Part shown: one piece after another, positions 24,488 through 35,899 of the stretch | Position numbering within the stretch: position 1 is the first letter of the stretch | Layout of the letters: the number at the start of each line of letters is the position of its first letter | Source: Mesorhizobium sophorae | GTDB lineage: Bacteria; Pseudomonadota; Alphaproteobacteria; Rhizobiales; Rhizobiaceae | Assembly: GCF_002270415.1 (NCBI RefSeq) | Contig: NZ_NNRI01000003.1 | Location: 1 to 64,000, forward strand | Length of the DNA: 64,000 nt | Direction: 5' to 3' | The notes under the pieces: generated by a model | The model's input: the letters and a program-made list of their open reading frames with translations, nothing else | Databases searched by the model: none | Told to the model about the DNA's origin: nothing | Position numbers and translations under genes: made by a program

Positions 24488-24784
24488 TATTTCCTCCCGG
24501 TTGACCGCGATGCACGCGATCGAACCCTATGAAACGCACCATCCACGGTTTGGTTCCGTGCAAAGAAGCGGAAATCAGAAAAATCGCCATGTGCCGAAAT
24601 TCGAATCATTCGACCGGCAAACGCAAAACGGCCCACCATTGCGCCCCGTCGATAATCGCAGTTCTCATTGAATATCTTTAAGGCCAAAGCCGGCAAATAG
24701 GTTGCTTGTCCGTTCCCCGACGTCAGGCTTACCCTGCGTGCGGCCAACGCGTGAGGGCGCGTGCTGCAAAAGGGGAACATTGCA

Positions 24785-26242
24785 ATGACAATACAGGGTG
24801 CTTCACCTGATCTGTATAACGAGGATCTGGCTCCGGCCAAAATTCGAAACTGGGGACCATTCTCGATCTTCAACGTCTGGACGTCGGACGTTCACAGCCT
24901 CTGGGGCTACTACCTGGCTGCCAGCCTGTTCCTGTTCTGCGGCGGCTTCGTCAACTTCATAATCGCCATCGGCATCGGTTCGCTGATCATCTACGCGCTG
25001 ATGAACATGGTCGGTTATGCCGGCGTGAAGACTGGCGTGCCCTATCCCGTGCTCGCCCGCGCCTCATTCGGCATCTGGGGCGCCAATATACCGGCGCTGG
25101 TGCGCGCCATCGTCGCCTGCTTCTGGTACGGCGCGCAGACGTCGGCAGCCTCCGGCGCCATCGTGGCACTCTTGATCCGCTCGCAATGGTTCGCCGATCT
25201 CAACGCCAACTCGCATTTCCTCGGTCATTCCGGTCTGGAAGTGATCTGCTTCGTCGTTATCTGGGCGCTGCAGCTTCTGATCATCCAGCGCGGCATGGAG
25301 ACGGTGCGCCGCTTTCAGGATTGGGCGGGTCCGGCGGTCTGGGTGATGATGCTGATGCTGGCGATTTACCTGTGCCTCAAATCCGGAACCTTCGCCTTCA
25401 CCAGCGACATCCCGATGGATGTGTTGTTGGAGAAGACCAAGGATGCGGGCGTGCCGGGAACGCCGGGCTCGTGGACCGCGCTGTTTGCGGTGGCCGCGAT
25501 CTGGGTGACCTATTTTTCGGCGCTCTATCTCAACTTCTGCGATTTCGCCCGCTATGCGCCCGATCAGGCGTCGCTGCGCAAGGGCAACATCTGGGGCCTG
25601 CCGGTCAACCTCATTCTGTTCTCGCTGGTCGCCGGCGTCACCACCATTGCCGCCTATGACGTCTATCACGAGGTGCTCCTGCACCCCGACCAGATCTCGG
25701 CGAAATTCGACAGCTGGTTCCTGGCAGCCCTTGCAGCCCTGACGTTCGCCGTGGCGACGCTTGGCATCAACGTCGTCGCCAACTTCGTGTCGCCGGCCTT
25801 CGACTTCTCGAACGTCTTTCCCAGGCAAATCGACTTCAAGAAGGGCGGCTACATCGCAGCGTTGATCGCGCTGGTGCTCTACCCCTTCGCGCCGTGGGAA
25901 GGCAGTGCCGCCTCCTTCGTCAACATCATCGGCGCGACGATGGGACCTATCTTCGGGGTGATGATGGTCGACTACTATCTGATCCGCAAAGGTGAAGTCG
26001 ACGTCGAAGCACTCTATCGCGAGGACGGCGAGTTCCGCTTCCAGGGCGGCTGGCACGTCAATGCCTTCATCGCCGCCGGCATCGGCGCCATCTTCTCGTC
26101 GATCCTGCCCAACTTCACCAACTGGCTGCCGTCCTGGTGGGGTGTCTATGGCTGGTTCTTCGGCGTTGGGATCGCCGGCACCATCTACTACGCGCTGCGC
26201 GCAGTGGCTTTGGGCGCCGGCGCCAAGACCGCGAAGGCCTGA
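24785..26242 (+). CDS. NCS1-family nucleobase/hydantoin permease
   Basis: 485 residues from ATG 24785 with AAAAGGGGAA upstream. About twelve hydrophobic segments are present. The N-terminal signature KIRNWGPFSIFNVWTSDVHS and the first helices with WGYYLAASLFLFCGG and VGYAGVKTGVPYPVLARASF match the nucleobase:cation symporter-1 family (cytosine, allantoin, hydantoin or uracil importers). SALYLNFCDFARYAPDQASL and INVVANFVSPAFDFSNVFP are the substrate-binding regions of helices 6-8. The protein is in the inner membrane and should import a nitrogenous ring compound with Na+ or H+. No catabolic gene adjoins, so the substrate stays open. A GC-rich hairpin at 26252-26278 ends the unit. Confidence 0.88.
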   Translation: MTIQGASPDLYNEDLAPAKIRNWGPFSIFNVWTSDVHSLWGYYLAASLFLFCGGFVNFIIAIGIGSLIIYALMNMVGYAGVKTGVPYPVLARASFGIWGANIPALVRAIVACFWYGAQTSAASGAIVALLIRSQWFADLNANSHFLGHSGLEVICFVVIWALQLLIIQRGMETVRRFQDWAGPAVWVMMLMLAIYLCLKSGTFAFTSDIPMDVLLEKTKDAGVPGTPGSWTALFAVAAIWVTYFSALYLNFCDFARYAPDQASLRKGNIWGLPVNLILFSLVAGVTTIAAYDVYHEVLLHPDQISAKFDSWFLAALAALTFAVATLGINVVANFVSPAFDFSNVFPRQIDFKKGGYIAALIALVLYPFAPWEGSAASFVNIIGATMGPIFGVMMVDYYLIRKGEVDVEALYREDGEFRFQGGWHVNAFIAAGIGAIFSSILPNFTNWLPSWWGVYGWFFGVGIAGTIYYALRAVALGAGAKTAKA

Positions 26243-26251
26243 CGGCTATCG

Positions 26252-26278
26252 TCCGGGGCGGTGCAAAGCCGCCCCGGA
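26252..26278. terminator. Hairpin between convergent permease and DUF1697 genes
   Basis: TCCGGGGCGG (26252-26261) pairs perfectly with CCGCCCCGGA (26269-26278) around TGCAAAG. It lies 9 bases after the permease stop and just beyond the DUF1697 stop (26281), so it can serve both strands. It has no T-run, so rho-independent action is uncertain. Confidence 0.6.
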
Positions 26279-26280
26279 TC

Positions 26281-26820
26281 CTATGCGCTGACCATCTCGG
26301 CCAGTTTGCGCACCGTGTTCCAGTTCCGCGACGTCCCGATGCCCAGACGTTTGTGGCTCGTTGCCGCCAGAAGCCGCGAACTGGGCCTCTCACGCGAAAA
26401 GACAACCCAGATGTCGCCACCGACCGACAGCACCTTCTCGTCAGCGGCGGCATAGGCCTGGAGCGCCGCTACGGCATCCACTAGCGCGGGTTTGCGCATC
26501 ACGCGCACCGCCACCTGGTCACCGGCTTCGGCCGACTCGCCCGGGAACGGATTGCCGGCGGCAAGCGTCCGCCAGTCCTCGGCACCGCGCACGATGATAT
26601 CGACATGCCGGCCGAAGGTTTTTTCGAAGGCTGCTTCCAGCCGTTGCTCCAGATCAGCGACGGCCGTTGCCGACGTCTCGAAGACCAGGTTGCCGGTCGC
26701 AACCAAGGTGCGAACTTTCTTCAGGCCGAGCTCTTCCGCCATCGCCTTCAGGTCGGTCATGACGAGCCGCCGTCCCTCGCCCAGGATGATGCTGTAGAGG
26801 AGCGCGACATAGGTCTGCAT
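26281..26820 (-). CDS. DUF1697 protein
   Basis: 179 residues from ATG 26820. It opens MQTYVALLYSIILGEGRRLV and then MTDLKAMAEELGLKKVRTLV, followed by ATGNLVFETSATAVADLEQR and FGRHVDIIVRGAEDWRTLAA; the T-G-N-x-V-F motif and the repeat of two alpha-beta modules are typical of DUF1697. The first loop usually reads R-x-V-N-V-G-G, whereas here it reads YSIILGEGR, a slight oddity. The end (TSHKRLGIGTSRNWNTVRKL) matches the family. The function is unknown; the protein should be cytoplasmic. Confidence 0.85.
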   Translation of the reverse strand: MQTYVALLYSIILGEGRRLVMTDLKAMAEELGLKKVRTLVATGNLVFETSATAVADLEQRLEAAFEKTFGRHVDIIVRGAEDWRTLAAGNPFPGESAEAGDQVAVRVMRKPALVDAVAALQAYAAADEKVLSVGGDIWVVFSRERPSSRLLAATSHKRLGIGTSRNWNTVRKLAEMVSA

Positions 26821-26835
26821 CGCTAGACCCGGATG

Positions 26836-26935
26836 ATTTCAGGTCGAATCGACCTGAAATTTGAATCCGCACCCAAATCAAAGAGATCGGGCATGATTTC
26901 GTCCGAAAACCGCTTCACACTTTTCGGCATCATGC
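26836..26935. repeat. Rhizobial intergenic palindromic element
   Basis: ATTTCAGGTCGA (26836-26847) and TCGACCTGAAAT (26849-26860) form a perfect 25-base palindrome. A second hairpin follows: GCATGAT 26891-26897 with ATCATGC 26929-26935, and inside it CCGAAAA 26903-26909 with TTTTCGG 26921-26927. The second half is of the short mosaic type widespread between genes in Rhizobiales (RIME-like). Its role is unknown. Confidence 0.7.
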
Positions 26936-26954
26936 TCTAGCCAGCCAGAAGTCG

Positions 26955-28595
<1,641 letters not shown>

Positions 28596-28624
28596 TTAAC
28601 GCGGCCGGATTGATTCCGCCAGAG

Positions 28625-28648
28625 AAAAAACCGCCGCGAAGGTTTTTT
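28625..28648 (-). promoter_or_regulatory. AAAAAACC/GGTTTTTT hairpin upstream of pyrG
   Basis: AAAAAACC (28625-28632) pairs with GGTTTTTT (28641-28648) around GCCGCGAA, 42 bases upstream of the pyrG start. On the minus strand the hairpin ends in a run of T, so it looks like a weak intrinsic terminator or attenuator in the pyrG leader. A regulatory role is inference. Confidence 0.4.
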
Positions 28649-28672
28649 CCCAAGAAGGCGCGATACCTCTAT

Positions 28673-28771
28673 GCATGTCGCCCAAAGCGCGAAGCAGCTT
28701 TTGGGACAACGACATGCACAAAACAAAGAACTAAAGCGCGTCGATTGAATCCGTTTCAACGCAACGCGCTT
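28673..28771. repeat. Rhizobial intergenic palindromic element
   Basis: GCATGTCG (28673-28680) with CGACATGC (28710-28717), and inside it CCCAAA 28681-28686 with TTTGGG 28700-28705, form one palindrome. A second uses AAGCGCGT (28734-28741) with ACGCGCTT (28764-28771). The pair resembles the short mosaic repeats scattered in rhizobial genomes. Confidence 0.65.
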
Positions 28772-28788
28772 GGGGCAAGTCAAAACAA

Positions 28789-28812
28789 AAGGGCCGGCAA
28801 AGGCCGGCCCTT
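28789..28812 (-). terminator. Intrinsic terminator of the L,D-transpeptidase gene
   Basis: On the minus strand GGGCCGGC (28803-28810 read in reverse) folds with GCCGGCCC (28791-28798) and is followed by TTTTGTTTTG. It lies about 20 bases after the stop of the transpeptidase gene. Confidence 0.75.
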
Positions 28813-28832
28813 CGGCATGATGGATGCTGGCG

Positions 28833-29951
28833 TCAGATGATGACGACCTTGGTGCCTACCCTGACGCGGCTGTAAAGGTCCATGACGTGCTCGTTGATCA
28901 TGCGGAAGCAGCCGTTGGAGGCGCTCGTTCCGATCGACTGCGGCGCGATGGTGCCGTGGATTCGCAGATGCGTGTCTTTCTTGCCGTCATAGAGATAGAT
29001 GGCGCGGGCGCCGAGCGGGTTCTGGCCACCGCCGGGCATGCCGTCCTTGTACTGCCCATAGTGCTTCGGCTCGCGCTTCTGCATGTCCAGCGTCGGGATC
29101 CAGCGCGGCCATTCCTGCTTGTCGCCGACCGCGACCGTGCCCTTGAACTGCAAGCCTTCGCGGCCGACCGCAATGGCATAGCGGCGAGCGGTGGAAGACG
29201 ATTCGACGAGGTAGAGGCGGCGAGCGCTGGTGTCGATGACAATGGTGCCGGCGTCGTAGCCGGTGAATTCCACGTCCTGCGGCACAAACTCCGGCTTCAC
29301 CTTGAACTGCTTCTTGGCTTCCTTCTTGGCGAGAGCCTGGTCCAGCGCCCGTGTCTCGGGGAGATATGAGACCGAAGACGAGGAGCTGCCGCCGAAGAGG
29401 CCGGCGAACAGGCCGCCGCTCGACTGCTTCTTGCCGATGACTTCGCTGCGCAGCTCGCCATTGTTTCCGGTCAAAGCGACGTTCATCGCTTCGGCGGGGA
29501 GTGGCTCAGCCGACTGGATCGGTTCGATCGGCGCAATCGGCTCGATGATGTTGACGGTCTTCTTGGCAGGCTTGGCGTCGGCCACTTCGGTTGCCGAAGC
29601 GGTCTTGCCCCTCTTGGCGAGGAACGCTTGCCGTTCCGCCTCGGCCTTGGCCTTGGCCGCTTCGCGCATCGCCAGCTTCCTGGCTTCCAGCGCCTTGGCC
29701 TTGGCCGCTTCCTTGTCGGCAACGATCTTGGCCTCGATCTTCTTGATCTGGGCGAGATCGTCCGGTGTCGGGCTTTTCTTCTTCTTGAGAAGCTTCAATT
29801 GCGCCGCATCACTCTTGACGGCGACGTTGATGGCACTGGTTGTTTCAGCCGATTGATTTGCGGCCATATTGGCCGGCATGCCGGCGAAAGCCGGGGAACT
29901 CATGCCGAGTACGGCGCAGAGTCCCATGAAAATGAAGCTGCGAAGCTGCAT
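28833..29951 (-). CDS. L,D-transpeptidase (YkuD domain)
   Basis: 372 residues from ATG 29951. A signal peptide covers residues 1-23 (QLRSFIFMGLCAVLGMSSPA then FA), so the enzyme acts in the periplasm. Residues about 45-120 are a Lys/Ala-rich coiled coil (KEAAKAKALEARKLAMREAA), and the following part is low-complexity. The YkuD domain fills the C-terminal 150 residues, with GTIVIDTSARRLYLVES, the His in RIHGTIAPQSIGTSAS and the catalytic Cys in NGCFRM. It should cross-link peptidoglycan (3-3 links) or attach proteins to it. The coiled coil is longer than in the minimal family. The gene is monocistronic with its own terminator. Confidence 0.92.
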   Translation of the reverse strand: MQLRSFIFMGLCAVLGMSSPAFAGMPANMAANQSAETTSAINVAVKSDAAQLKLLKKKKSPTPDDLAQIKKIEAKIVADKEAAKAKALEARKLAMREAAKAKAEAERQAFLAKRGKTASATEVADAKPAKKTVNIIEPIAPIEPIQSAEPLPAEAMNVALTGNNGELRSEVIGKKQSSGGLFAGLFGGSSSSSVSYLPETRALDQALAKKEAKKQFKVKPEFVPQDVEFTGYDAGTIVIDTSARRLYLVESSSTARRYAIAVGREGLQFKGTVAVGDKQEWPRWIPTLDMQKREPKHYGQYKDGMPGGGQNPLGARAIYLYDGKKDTHLRIHGTIAPQSIGTSASNGCFRMINEHVMDLYSRVRVGTKVVII

Positions 29952-30162
29952 GGCGAAGATCCGATCGTTCTATGCTTGTTGCCCACGGCGCCGCTCAGCG
30001 CCCCCCAAGGGCGCCGGAAATGCCGCGCGCAATCTATAGTCGAATAAGCGCGGGCGCCTCAAGGGTAACGCCACATTGCAGGCACTCGATTCTTCGTGAT
30101 GGTGCTGCATTTGCCGCGACTGTGTTCAAACGACAACAGATCGCGGCTTCAGGCGCTGGAGA

Positions 30163-30639
30163 CTACTGGTTCGGGACCTGCGGGGTCGCTGGCGCAGCGG
30201 GCGTGGTGCCGTTGGTCGCCGGCTGAGTCGAGCCGGCGGCAGGCGCCGTGGCCGGGGCAGTTGCAGGAGGCGTTGCCGCGGCATCGTTGCCGGACGGCGG
30301 CTTCGGTGCGGTGTTGCCGGCGGGCGCCGGAGTGGTCGTGCCGGGCAATTGGTTGAGCACACCCTTGCCGGCGCCGTCAGATGTCGCGGGCACGCGGTCG
30401 AGGATGTCGATCGGCTTCTCGCCGTAGCGGGCGACGATCGACAGTGTCAGCGACGTGGCGAAGAAAGCGGCCGCCAGGATCGCCGTCGCACGCGTCAGCG
30501 CGTTGGCCGCACCGCGCGCGGTCATGAAGCCGGATCCGCCGCCGATGCCAAGGCCGCCGCCTTCGGAGCGCTGCAGCAGCACCACGCCGACAAGGGCGAG
30601 CACGACCATGAGATGGATGACGATCAGTACGGTTTCCAT
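30163..30639 (-). CDS. secG: Preprotein translocase subunit SecG
   Basis: 158 residues from ATG 30639, with AGGA seven bases upstream. It has two transmembrane segments (VLIVIHLMVVLALVGVVLLQ at 4-23, ILAAAFFATSLTLSIVA near 53-70) linked by the conserved Gly-rich loop RSEGGGLGIGGGSGFMTARG. SecG lines SecYE and aids preprotein export. The core ends near residue 80. It is followed by about 75 residues of Pro, Ala and Thr (TPPATAPATAPAAGS), an extended tail predicted to lie on the periplasmic side. Long tails are known in some alphaproteobacterial SecG. Neighbours tpiA upstream and pyrG downstream are the usual order. Confidence 0.95.
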   Translation of the reverse strand: METVLIVIHLMVVLALVGVVLLQRSEGGGLGIGGGSGFMTARGAANALTRATAILAAAFFATSLTLSIVARYGEKPIDILDRVPATSDGAGKGVLNQLPGTTTPAPAGNTAPKPPSGNDAAATPPATAPATAPAAGSTQPATNGTTPAAPATPQVPNQ

Positions 30640-30787
30640 AGTTTATCCTGGCAAGGCCTTGCCCGGTCGCGGACCGACCGGTGAATTGGAGGCGGCTCAA
30701 TACAATGCTTTGATGGCATTTCCAAGCCCGTGGCCGGAATATGGGAAGCAACGCTCCCTTTGCAACGATTTCCGGCGCCGTCCACCC

Positions 30788-31555
30788 CTAGGCGATGCTG
30801 CGATAAGCCTCGGCGATGGCAAGGAAGTCCGCCGCTTTCAGGCTGGCGCCACCGACCAGCGCGCCGTCGACATTCCTGACACCGAGCAGTTCGACCGCGT
30901 TGGAGGGCTTGACCGAGCCGCCATAGAGAATGCGCATCTTGGCTGCGACGCTGTCGAGCTTTTCCGACAGTTTTTCGCGGATATGTGCGTGTGCTTCGGC
31001 CACGTCGGCGGCGGTCGGCGTCAGGCCGGTGCCGATCGCCCACACTGGTTCATACGCAATGATGGTGTTGGACGGGGTGGCACTTGGCGGCACCGATCCG
31101 GCAACCTGCCGCGACAACACGTCGAGCGTAGCGCCCGATTCACGCTGCTGCTGCGTCTCGCCAATGCAAATGATGGCCACAAGCCCGGCACGCCAGGCGG
31201 CCGAGGCCTTGGCCTGGACCGTCGCGTCATCCTCCCCCGCTTGCTCGCGGCACTCGGAATGGCCGACGATGACATGGCTCGCGCCGGCGTCCTTCAGCAT
31301 TTCGGCCGAGATGCAGCCGGTGTAGGCGCCGCTTTCCTTGGTGTGGCAATCCTCACCGCCGGCGTGGACCGGCGTGCGTGACAGAATCTCGGCTGCGTGG
31401 GCAAGCAGGGTTGCGGGAACGCAAACCAGCGCTTCGGTCTCCGCATCAAGCCCACTCATGAAACCGTTGCCGATCATCCTGAGCTCGTTGAGCGAGGCAC
31501 TGGTGCCGTTCATTTTCCAGTTGCCGGCGACGAGCGGGCGAATTCCTGGCGTCAT
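30788..31555 (-). CDS. tpiA: Triosephosphate isomerase
   Basis: 255 residues from ATG 31555 with GGAGAAG upstream. Active-site parts are all present: Lys in [16 protein letters not shown] (residues 9-24), the His in [15 protein letters not shown] (about 96), the Glu in [15 protein letters not shown] (about 168), and the phosphate loop [15 protein letters not shown] (about 215). It interconverts dihydroxyacetone phosphate and glyceraldehyde 3-phosphate in glycolysis and gluconeogenesis. The gene is divergent from ppiD across 143 bases and is followed by secG, the typical rhizobial order. Confidence 0.97.
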   Translation of the reverse strand: MTPGIRPLVAGNWKMNGTSASLNELRMIGNGFMSGLDAETEALVCVPATLLAHAAEILSRTPVHAGGEDCHTKESGAYTGCISAEMLKDAGASHVIVGHSECREQAGEDDATVQAKASAAWRAGLVAIICIGETQQQRESGATLDVLSRQVAGSVPPSATPSNTIIAYEPVWAIGTGLTPTAADVAEAHAHIREKLSEKLDSVAAKMRILYGGSVKPSNAVELLGVRNVDGALVGGASLKAADFLAIAEAYRSIA

Positions 31556-31698
31556 GGGTTGCTTCTCCGGGCGATATCAGGCTCTGGCCCTCACTACCAA
31601 AATCAGGCCACAAAGCAATCGACAGTGGACCGGAAGGGCGCTATTGCGCTTGTTTCAGACTCGGCGCATGCGAAAATGCGCATAAATCGGAAGTAACG

Positions 31699-33591
31699 AT
31701 GCTTGGTGTATTGAGAAGCGCGGCGGGTACCTGGGTCGCGAAGGGTCTACTAGTGTTGCTGGTGCTCAGCTTTTTGGTCTGGGGCATTTCCGGACGGCTG
31801 ATGGGCGGTTTCGCCGGCCACGATTCGGTTATTTTCGCCGGCGGCACCAAGGTGTCGATCAACGAATACCGTCTCGCCTATGACCGCCAGCTCGCCGTCA
31901 TGTCGCAGCAATTCGGCCAGCGTCTCACCCACGAACAGGCAAAGGCGCTCGGTATCGACAACCAGGTACTGGCGCAGCTCGTCTCGGGAGCCGTTCTCGA
32001 CGAACAGGCCCGCAAGCTGGGCCTCGGCCTCTCCAAGGACCGGCTGGCCGAGCTGACACGCGAAGATCCGGCCTTCAAGGGTCCTGGCGGCCAGTTCGAC
32101 AGGCGAACCTTCGAATATATGTTGCAGCAGATTGGCATGCGGCCTGCCGATTATCTGAAGAACCGTGCCCAGGTGGCGGTGCGCCAGCAGATCGTCGAGG
32201 CGGTCTCGGATGGCCTCAAGGCGCCGGATACTTTCTTCAAGGCGGTCGCGCTCTATCGCGGCGAAGACCGCACCATCGACTATTTGACGCTGCCCAAGGC
32301 ATTGGTCGAGCCGATCGGCACGCCGTCCGACAGCGTGCTCTCGGCCTATTTCGACGCCAACAAGAAGACGTACGCGGCACCAGAATACCGCAAATTCTCC
32401 TATGTCCGCCTCGAACCGGTCGACATCATGGATACGACCGCCGTCACCGACCAACAGGTCAGCGACGACTACAACAAGAACAAGGCGCGCTACACGACGC
32501 CGGAGCTGCGCACCATCGAGCAGCTCGTGTTCAAGACGCCTGACGCGGCCAAGGCCGCGCTCGATTCGCTCAAGGCCGGCGCCACCTTCGACAAGCTTGT
32601 CACGGCGGAAGGCAAGACCCCGGTCGATACGTTGCTCGGCACGCTGGCCAAGGACAAGATCGCCGACAAGGCGGTCGCCGACGCGGCCTTCGCACTCAAT
32701 GCGAATGAAGTCAGCCAGGTCGTGCAAGGCGCCTTCGGTCCGGTGCTGCTGCGCGTCACCGAAATCAAGCCCCAGGTGGTGAAGCCGCTGGCCGAAGTGT
32801 CCGACCAGATCCGCAAGGATCTGGCGTTGGGCGAGGCAAGTCGCATCCTCCTGGACGTGCGTGACAATTACGAAGACACCCGCGCCGCTGGCGGCTCGCT
32901 GGCCGACGCCGCCACCAAGTTGAAGCTGAAGATCGTCACCATCGACGCCATCGATCGCAGTGGCCTGAGACCTGACGCAAGCATCGTCAAGGACCTGCCG
33001 CAGTCGCCGGAATTGATCAAGGCTGTCTTCGACGCTGAACCCAACACGGAAAACGACGCCTTGACCACGGCGGACAACGGTTTCGTTTTCTACGAAGTGG
33101 CTTCCATCGCACCGGCTCGCGACCGCACACTGGACGAGGCTCGCCAGAAAGTCGTCGCCGACTGGACCGCCGCCGAAACAACCAAGCGGCTCACCGCCAA
33201 GGCAGACGAGCTCGAAAAACGGCTCAAAGCCGGCGCCACGCTCGACGTCATCGCCGGCGAACTGAAGCTGGAAAAGCAGACCAAACGCGGTGTCAAGCGC
33301 GAAGCCGATGATGTCGACTTCGGCAAGGAGGGCGCGGCAGCGATGTTCGGCGTTGGCGAAGGCGGCACCGGGCTGATCCCCTCGCCCACCGGCGACGGAC
33401 AGATCCTGTACAAGGTCGCCGAAGTGTTCGAGCCCGCCGGAGCTGACGCCAGCTCCGTGCCGGAAGACGCACAGAAATCCTTCACCTCCGGCATGTCTGA
33501 CGATCTGCTCGACCAGTTGGTGGCGCAGTTGCAGACGCAATTCGACGTTCGCATCGACCAGGCCGCCGTCGCCCAAGCCTCGACAAGATGA
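31699..33591 (+). CDS. ppiD: Peptidyl-prolyl isomerase PpiD-like chaperone
   Basis: 630 residues from ATG 31699. One N-terminal transmembrane anchor ([20 protein letters not shown], about 11-30) is followed by a SurA-N-like helical chaperone part ([20 protein letters not shown] and [16 protein letters not shown]). A central parvulin-like region ([18 protein letters not shown], about 272-290) and a C-terminal part rich in Ala and Lys complete it. PpiD sits at the periplasmic mouth of the Sec translocon and helps newly exported proteins fold. Its stop overlaps the trpD start (ATGA at 33588-33591), so the two are translationally coupled. This order of ppiD before trpD is known in Rhizobiales. 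Confidence 0.93.
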   Translation: MLGVLRSAAGTWVAKGLLVLLVLSFLVWGISGRLMGGFAGHDSVIFAGGTKVSINEYRLAYDRQLAVMSQQFGQRLTHEQAKALGIDNQVLAQLVSGAVLDEQARKLGLGLSKDRLAELTREDPAFKGPGGQFDRRTFEYMLQQIGMRPADYLKNRAQVAVRQQIVEAVSDGLKAPDTFFKAVALYRGEDRTIDYLTLPKALVEPIGTPSDSVLSAYFDANKKTYAAPEYRKFSYVRLEPVDIMDTTAVTDQQVSDDYNKNKARYTTPELRTIEQLVFKTPDAAKAALDSLKAGATFDKLVTAEGKTPVDTLLGTLAKDKIADKAVADAAFALNANEVSQVVQGAFGPVLLRVTEIKPQVVKPLAEVSDQIRKDLALGEASRILLDVRDNYEDTRAAGGSLADAATKLKLKIVTIDAIDRSGLRPDASIVKDLPQSPELIKAVFDAEPNTENDALTTADNGFVFYEVASIAPARDRTLDEARQKVVADWTAAETTKRLTAKADELEKRLKAGATLDVIAGELKLEKQTKRGVKREADDVDFGKEGAAAMFGVGEGGTGLIPSPTGDGQILYKVAEVFEPAGADASSVPEDAQKSFTSGMSDDLLDQLVAQLQTQFDVRIDQAAVAQASTR

Positions 33592-34598
33592 GCGCGCTGA
33601 AAACCCATATCGCCAAGGTCGCGACCGGAAGCGCGCTTTCCTTCGAGGAAGCGCGCGAGGCCTTCGACATCATCATGTCGGGCGACGCAACGCCCGGCCA
33701 GATCGGTGGCTTCCTGATGGCGCTGCGCGTGCGCGGCGAGACAGTGAGCGAGATTTCCGGCGCCGTCGCCACCATGCGCGCCAAGATGCTGCGCGTCGAG
33801 GCGCCCGCCGGCGCCATCGATATCGTTGGCACCGGCGGTGACAATTCCCACAGCGTGAACATCTCGACGGGATCGGCGTTTGTTATCGCCGGCAGCGGCG
33901 TGCCGGTTGCCAAGCACGGCAATCGCGGGCTGTCGTCGCTGACAGGGGCCGCCGACGTGCTGGTCGCGCTCGGGGTCAAGATCGATATCTCGCCCGAATT
34001 CATCGGCCGCTGCATCCACGAGGCGGGCGTCGGCTTCATGTTTGCGCCCGCACACCATCCGGCGATGAAGCATGTCGGCCCGACCCGCGTCGAACTCGGC
34101 ACCCGCACCATCTTCAACCTGCTTGGGCCCCTCTCCAACCCGGCTGGCGTCAAGCGGCAGATGGTCGGTGTGTTCCTGCCGGAATGGATCCTGCCGGTGG
34201 CCGAGACGCTGAAAGCGCTGGGTGCCGAGCATGCCTGGGTTGCCCATGGCGATGGCTATGACGAGATCACCACCACCGGCGAGACCCATGTTGCCGAGCT
34301 GATCGGCGGCGAGATCCGCAGCTTTACGCTGACCCCGGAAGCGGTTGGACTGGCGCGCCACAGCAAGGACGAATTGCGTGGCGGCGACGCAGCCTACAAC
34401 GCCGACGCACTGCGCGATATGCTGAGCGGTGCTGCCGGCGCCTATCGCGACACCGTGTTGATGAATGCCGGCGCCGGACTTGTGGTCGCGGGCAAGGCGA
34501 CGACACTTGGCGACGGCATCGCGCTCGCCGCGCAAGCCATCGACAGTGGCCGCGCGCTGCAGGTGCTTGACCGGCTGATCGAGATTTCGAACGGGTAG
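33588..34598 (+). CDS. trpD: Anthranilate phosphoribosyltransferase
   Basis: 336 residues from ATG 33588. The PRPP-binding motif is [20 protein letters not shown] near residues 79-98, followed by [40 protein letters not shown] and [17 protein letters not shown] give the anthranilate pocket. It joins anthranilate and PRPP, the second step of tryptophan synthesis. It is coupled to ppiD by a four-base overlap and separated from trpC by only 3 bases, so the operon is tight. Length and residues are normal. Confidence 0.97.
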   Translation: MSALKTHIAKVATGSALSFEEAREAFDIIMSGDATPGQIGGFLMALRVRGETVSEISGAVATMRAKMLRVEAPAGAIDIVGTGGDNSHSVNISTGSAFVIAGSGVPVAKHGNRGLSSLTGAADVLVALGVKIDISPEFIGRCIHEAGVGFMFAPAHHPAMKHVGPTRVELGTRTIFNLLGPLSNPAGVKRQMVGVFLPEWILPVAETLKALGAEHAWVAHGDGYDEITTTGETHVAELIGGEIRSFTLTPEAVGLARHSKDELRGGDAAYNADALRDMLSGAAGAYRDTVLMNAGAGLVVAGKATTLGDGIALAAQAIDSGRALQVLDRLIEISNG

Positions 34599-34601
34599 AG
34601 C

Positions 34602-35414
34602 GTGTCTGACATTCTTCGCAAGATAGAGGCCTACAAGCGCGACGAGATCGCGGCGGCAAAGGCACGCGTGCCGCTGGCCGAGATCAAGGCGCGGGCCAAA
34701 GATGCCGAGGCGCCGCGCGGCTTTCTTGCCGCGCTCGAGACCAAGCGCAAATCCGGCGCCTTCGCGCTGATCGCCGAGATCAAGAAGGCAAGCCCCTCCA
34801 AGGGCCTGATCCGCGCCGATTTTGATCCGCCGGCATTGGCGCAGGCCTATGCGAAAGGCGACGCCGCCTGTCTTTCGGTGCTGACCGACGCGCCGTCATT
34901 CCAGGGCGCGCCCGAATTTCTCACCAGGGCGCGAGCCGCCGTCGCCCTGCCCGCTTTGCGCAAGGATTTTCTGTTCGACCCATACCAGGTCTACGAAGCC
35001 CGCGCCTGGGGCGCGGACGCCATCCTGATCATCATGGCCAGCGTCGACGATGCTTTGGCCCGCGACCTCGAATCGACGGCGTTAGAACTCGGCATGGATG
35101 CGCTGATCGAAGTGCACGACGAAGCCGAGACGCAGCGCGCGCTAAAACTGTCGTCGCGGCTGATAGGCATCAACAACCGCAATCTCAGGACATTCGAGAC
35201 CAGTCTCGAAACCTCCGAGCGGCTGGCGTCGATGGTACCGGCCGACCGCCTGCTGGTCAGCGAAAGCGGCATTTTCTCGCATGACGATTGCCTCAGAATG
35301 CAAAAGAGCGGCATCGGCACCTTCCTTGTCGGCGAAAGCCTGATGCGGCAACAGGACGTCACCACGGCGACGCGCCTGCTTCTGACGGGCAAGGCGCCGG
35401 CCGAGGCCGTCTGA
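34602..35414 (+). CDS. trpC: Indole-3-glycerol-phosphate synthase
   Basis: 270 residues; the start is GTG 34602, three bases after trpD, as no ATG lies nearby and the family N terminus ([20 protein letters not shown]) follows at once. The beta-alpha barrel has [17 protein letters not shown] (Lys near 57), [20 protein letters not shown] (Lys near 117) and the late [14 protein letters not shown] with the catalytic Glu-Ser. It closes the indole ring in the tryptophan pathway. It is part of the ppiD-trpD-trpC-moaC-moeA unit. Confidence 0.97.
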   Translation: MSDILRKIEAYKRDEIAAAKARVPLAEIKARAKDAEAPRGFLAALETKRKSGAFALIAEIKKASPSKGLIRADFDPPALAQAYAKGDAACLSVLTDAPSFQGAPEFLTRARAAVALPALRKDFLFDPYQVYEARAWGADAILIIMASVDDALARDLESTALELGMDALIEVHDEAETQRALKLSSRLIGINNRNLRTFETSLETSERLASMVPADRLLVSESGIFSHDDCLRMQKSGIGTFLVGESLMRQQDVTTATRLLLTGKAPAEAV

Positions 35415-35416
35415 CG

Positions 35417-35899
35417 ATGGCGGCCGCCCTCACCCATCTCGGCGCGCAGGGCGAGGCCAACATGGTCGATGTCGGCGACAAGGCAGAGACGACGCGTACC
35501 GCAATCGCCGAGGGTTTTGTCGCGATGCAGCCCGAGACGCTGACCATGATTCTCGAAGGCAACGCCAAGAAGGGCGATGTGCTTGGCACTGCGCGCATCG
35601 CCGGCATCATGGCGGCGAAGAAAGCGCATGAGCTGATCCCGCTCTGCCACCCGCTGCTCCTGACGAAGGTTTCCATCGACATCGAGCCCGACCATGCTTT
35701 GCCCGGCCTGAAGGTCACCGCCCTGGCGCGTGTCACCGGCAAGACGGGCGTCGAGATGGAAGCGTTGACCGCCGCTTCGGTTGCCTGCCTCACCATCTAC
35801 GACATGGCCAAGGCGGTGGACCGCGCCATGGTCATCTCCGGCATCCGATTGGTCGAAAAGACCGGCGGCAAGTCGGGCGACTACAAAGTGGACGCCTGA
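35417..35899 (+). CDS. moaC: Cyclic pyranopterin monophosphate synthase
   Basis: 160 residues from ATG 35417, two bases after the trpC stop. [40 protein letters not shown] and [20 protein letters not shown] are the family hallmarks; the His in H-P-L-L and the Glu-Met-Glu part line the active site. It acts with MoaA in molybdenum cofactor synthesis. The stop overlaps the moeA start by one base (A at 35899), linking the two cofactor genes. A frame open from 35288 starts inside trpC and is not the gene. Confidence 0.96.
   Translation: MAAALTHLGAQGEANMVDVGDKAETTRTAIAEGFVAMQPETLTMILEGNAKKGDVLGTARIAGIMAAKKAHELIPLCHPLLLTKVSIDIEPDHALPGLKVTALARVTGKTGVEMEALTAASVACLTIYDMAKAVDRAMVISGIRLVEKTGGKSGDYKVDA

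Noticed and set aside
25064..26056. Long minus-strand open frame inside the NCS1 permease gene
   Set aside because: High-GC shadow of the permease: Arg/His/Asp-rich with no motifs. Similar long shadows over pyrG, ppiD, moeA, bamA and others were rejected for the same reason.
31750..33576. 608-codon open frame antisense to ppiD
   Set aside because: Its length is due to GC-rich third positions; the ppiD frame has clear domains and this one has none.
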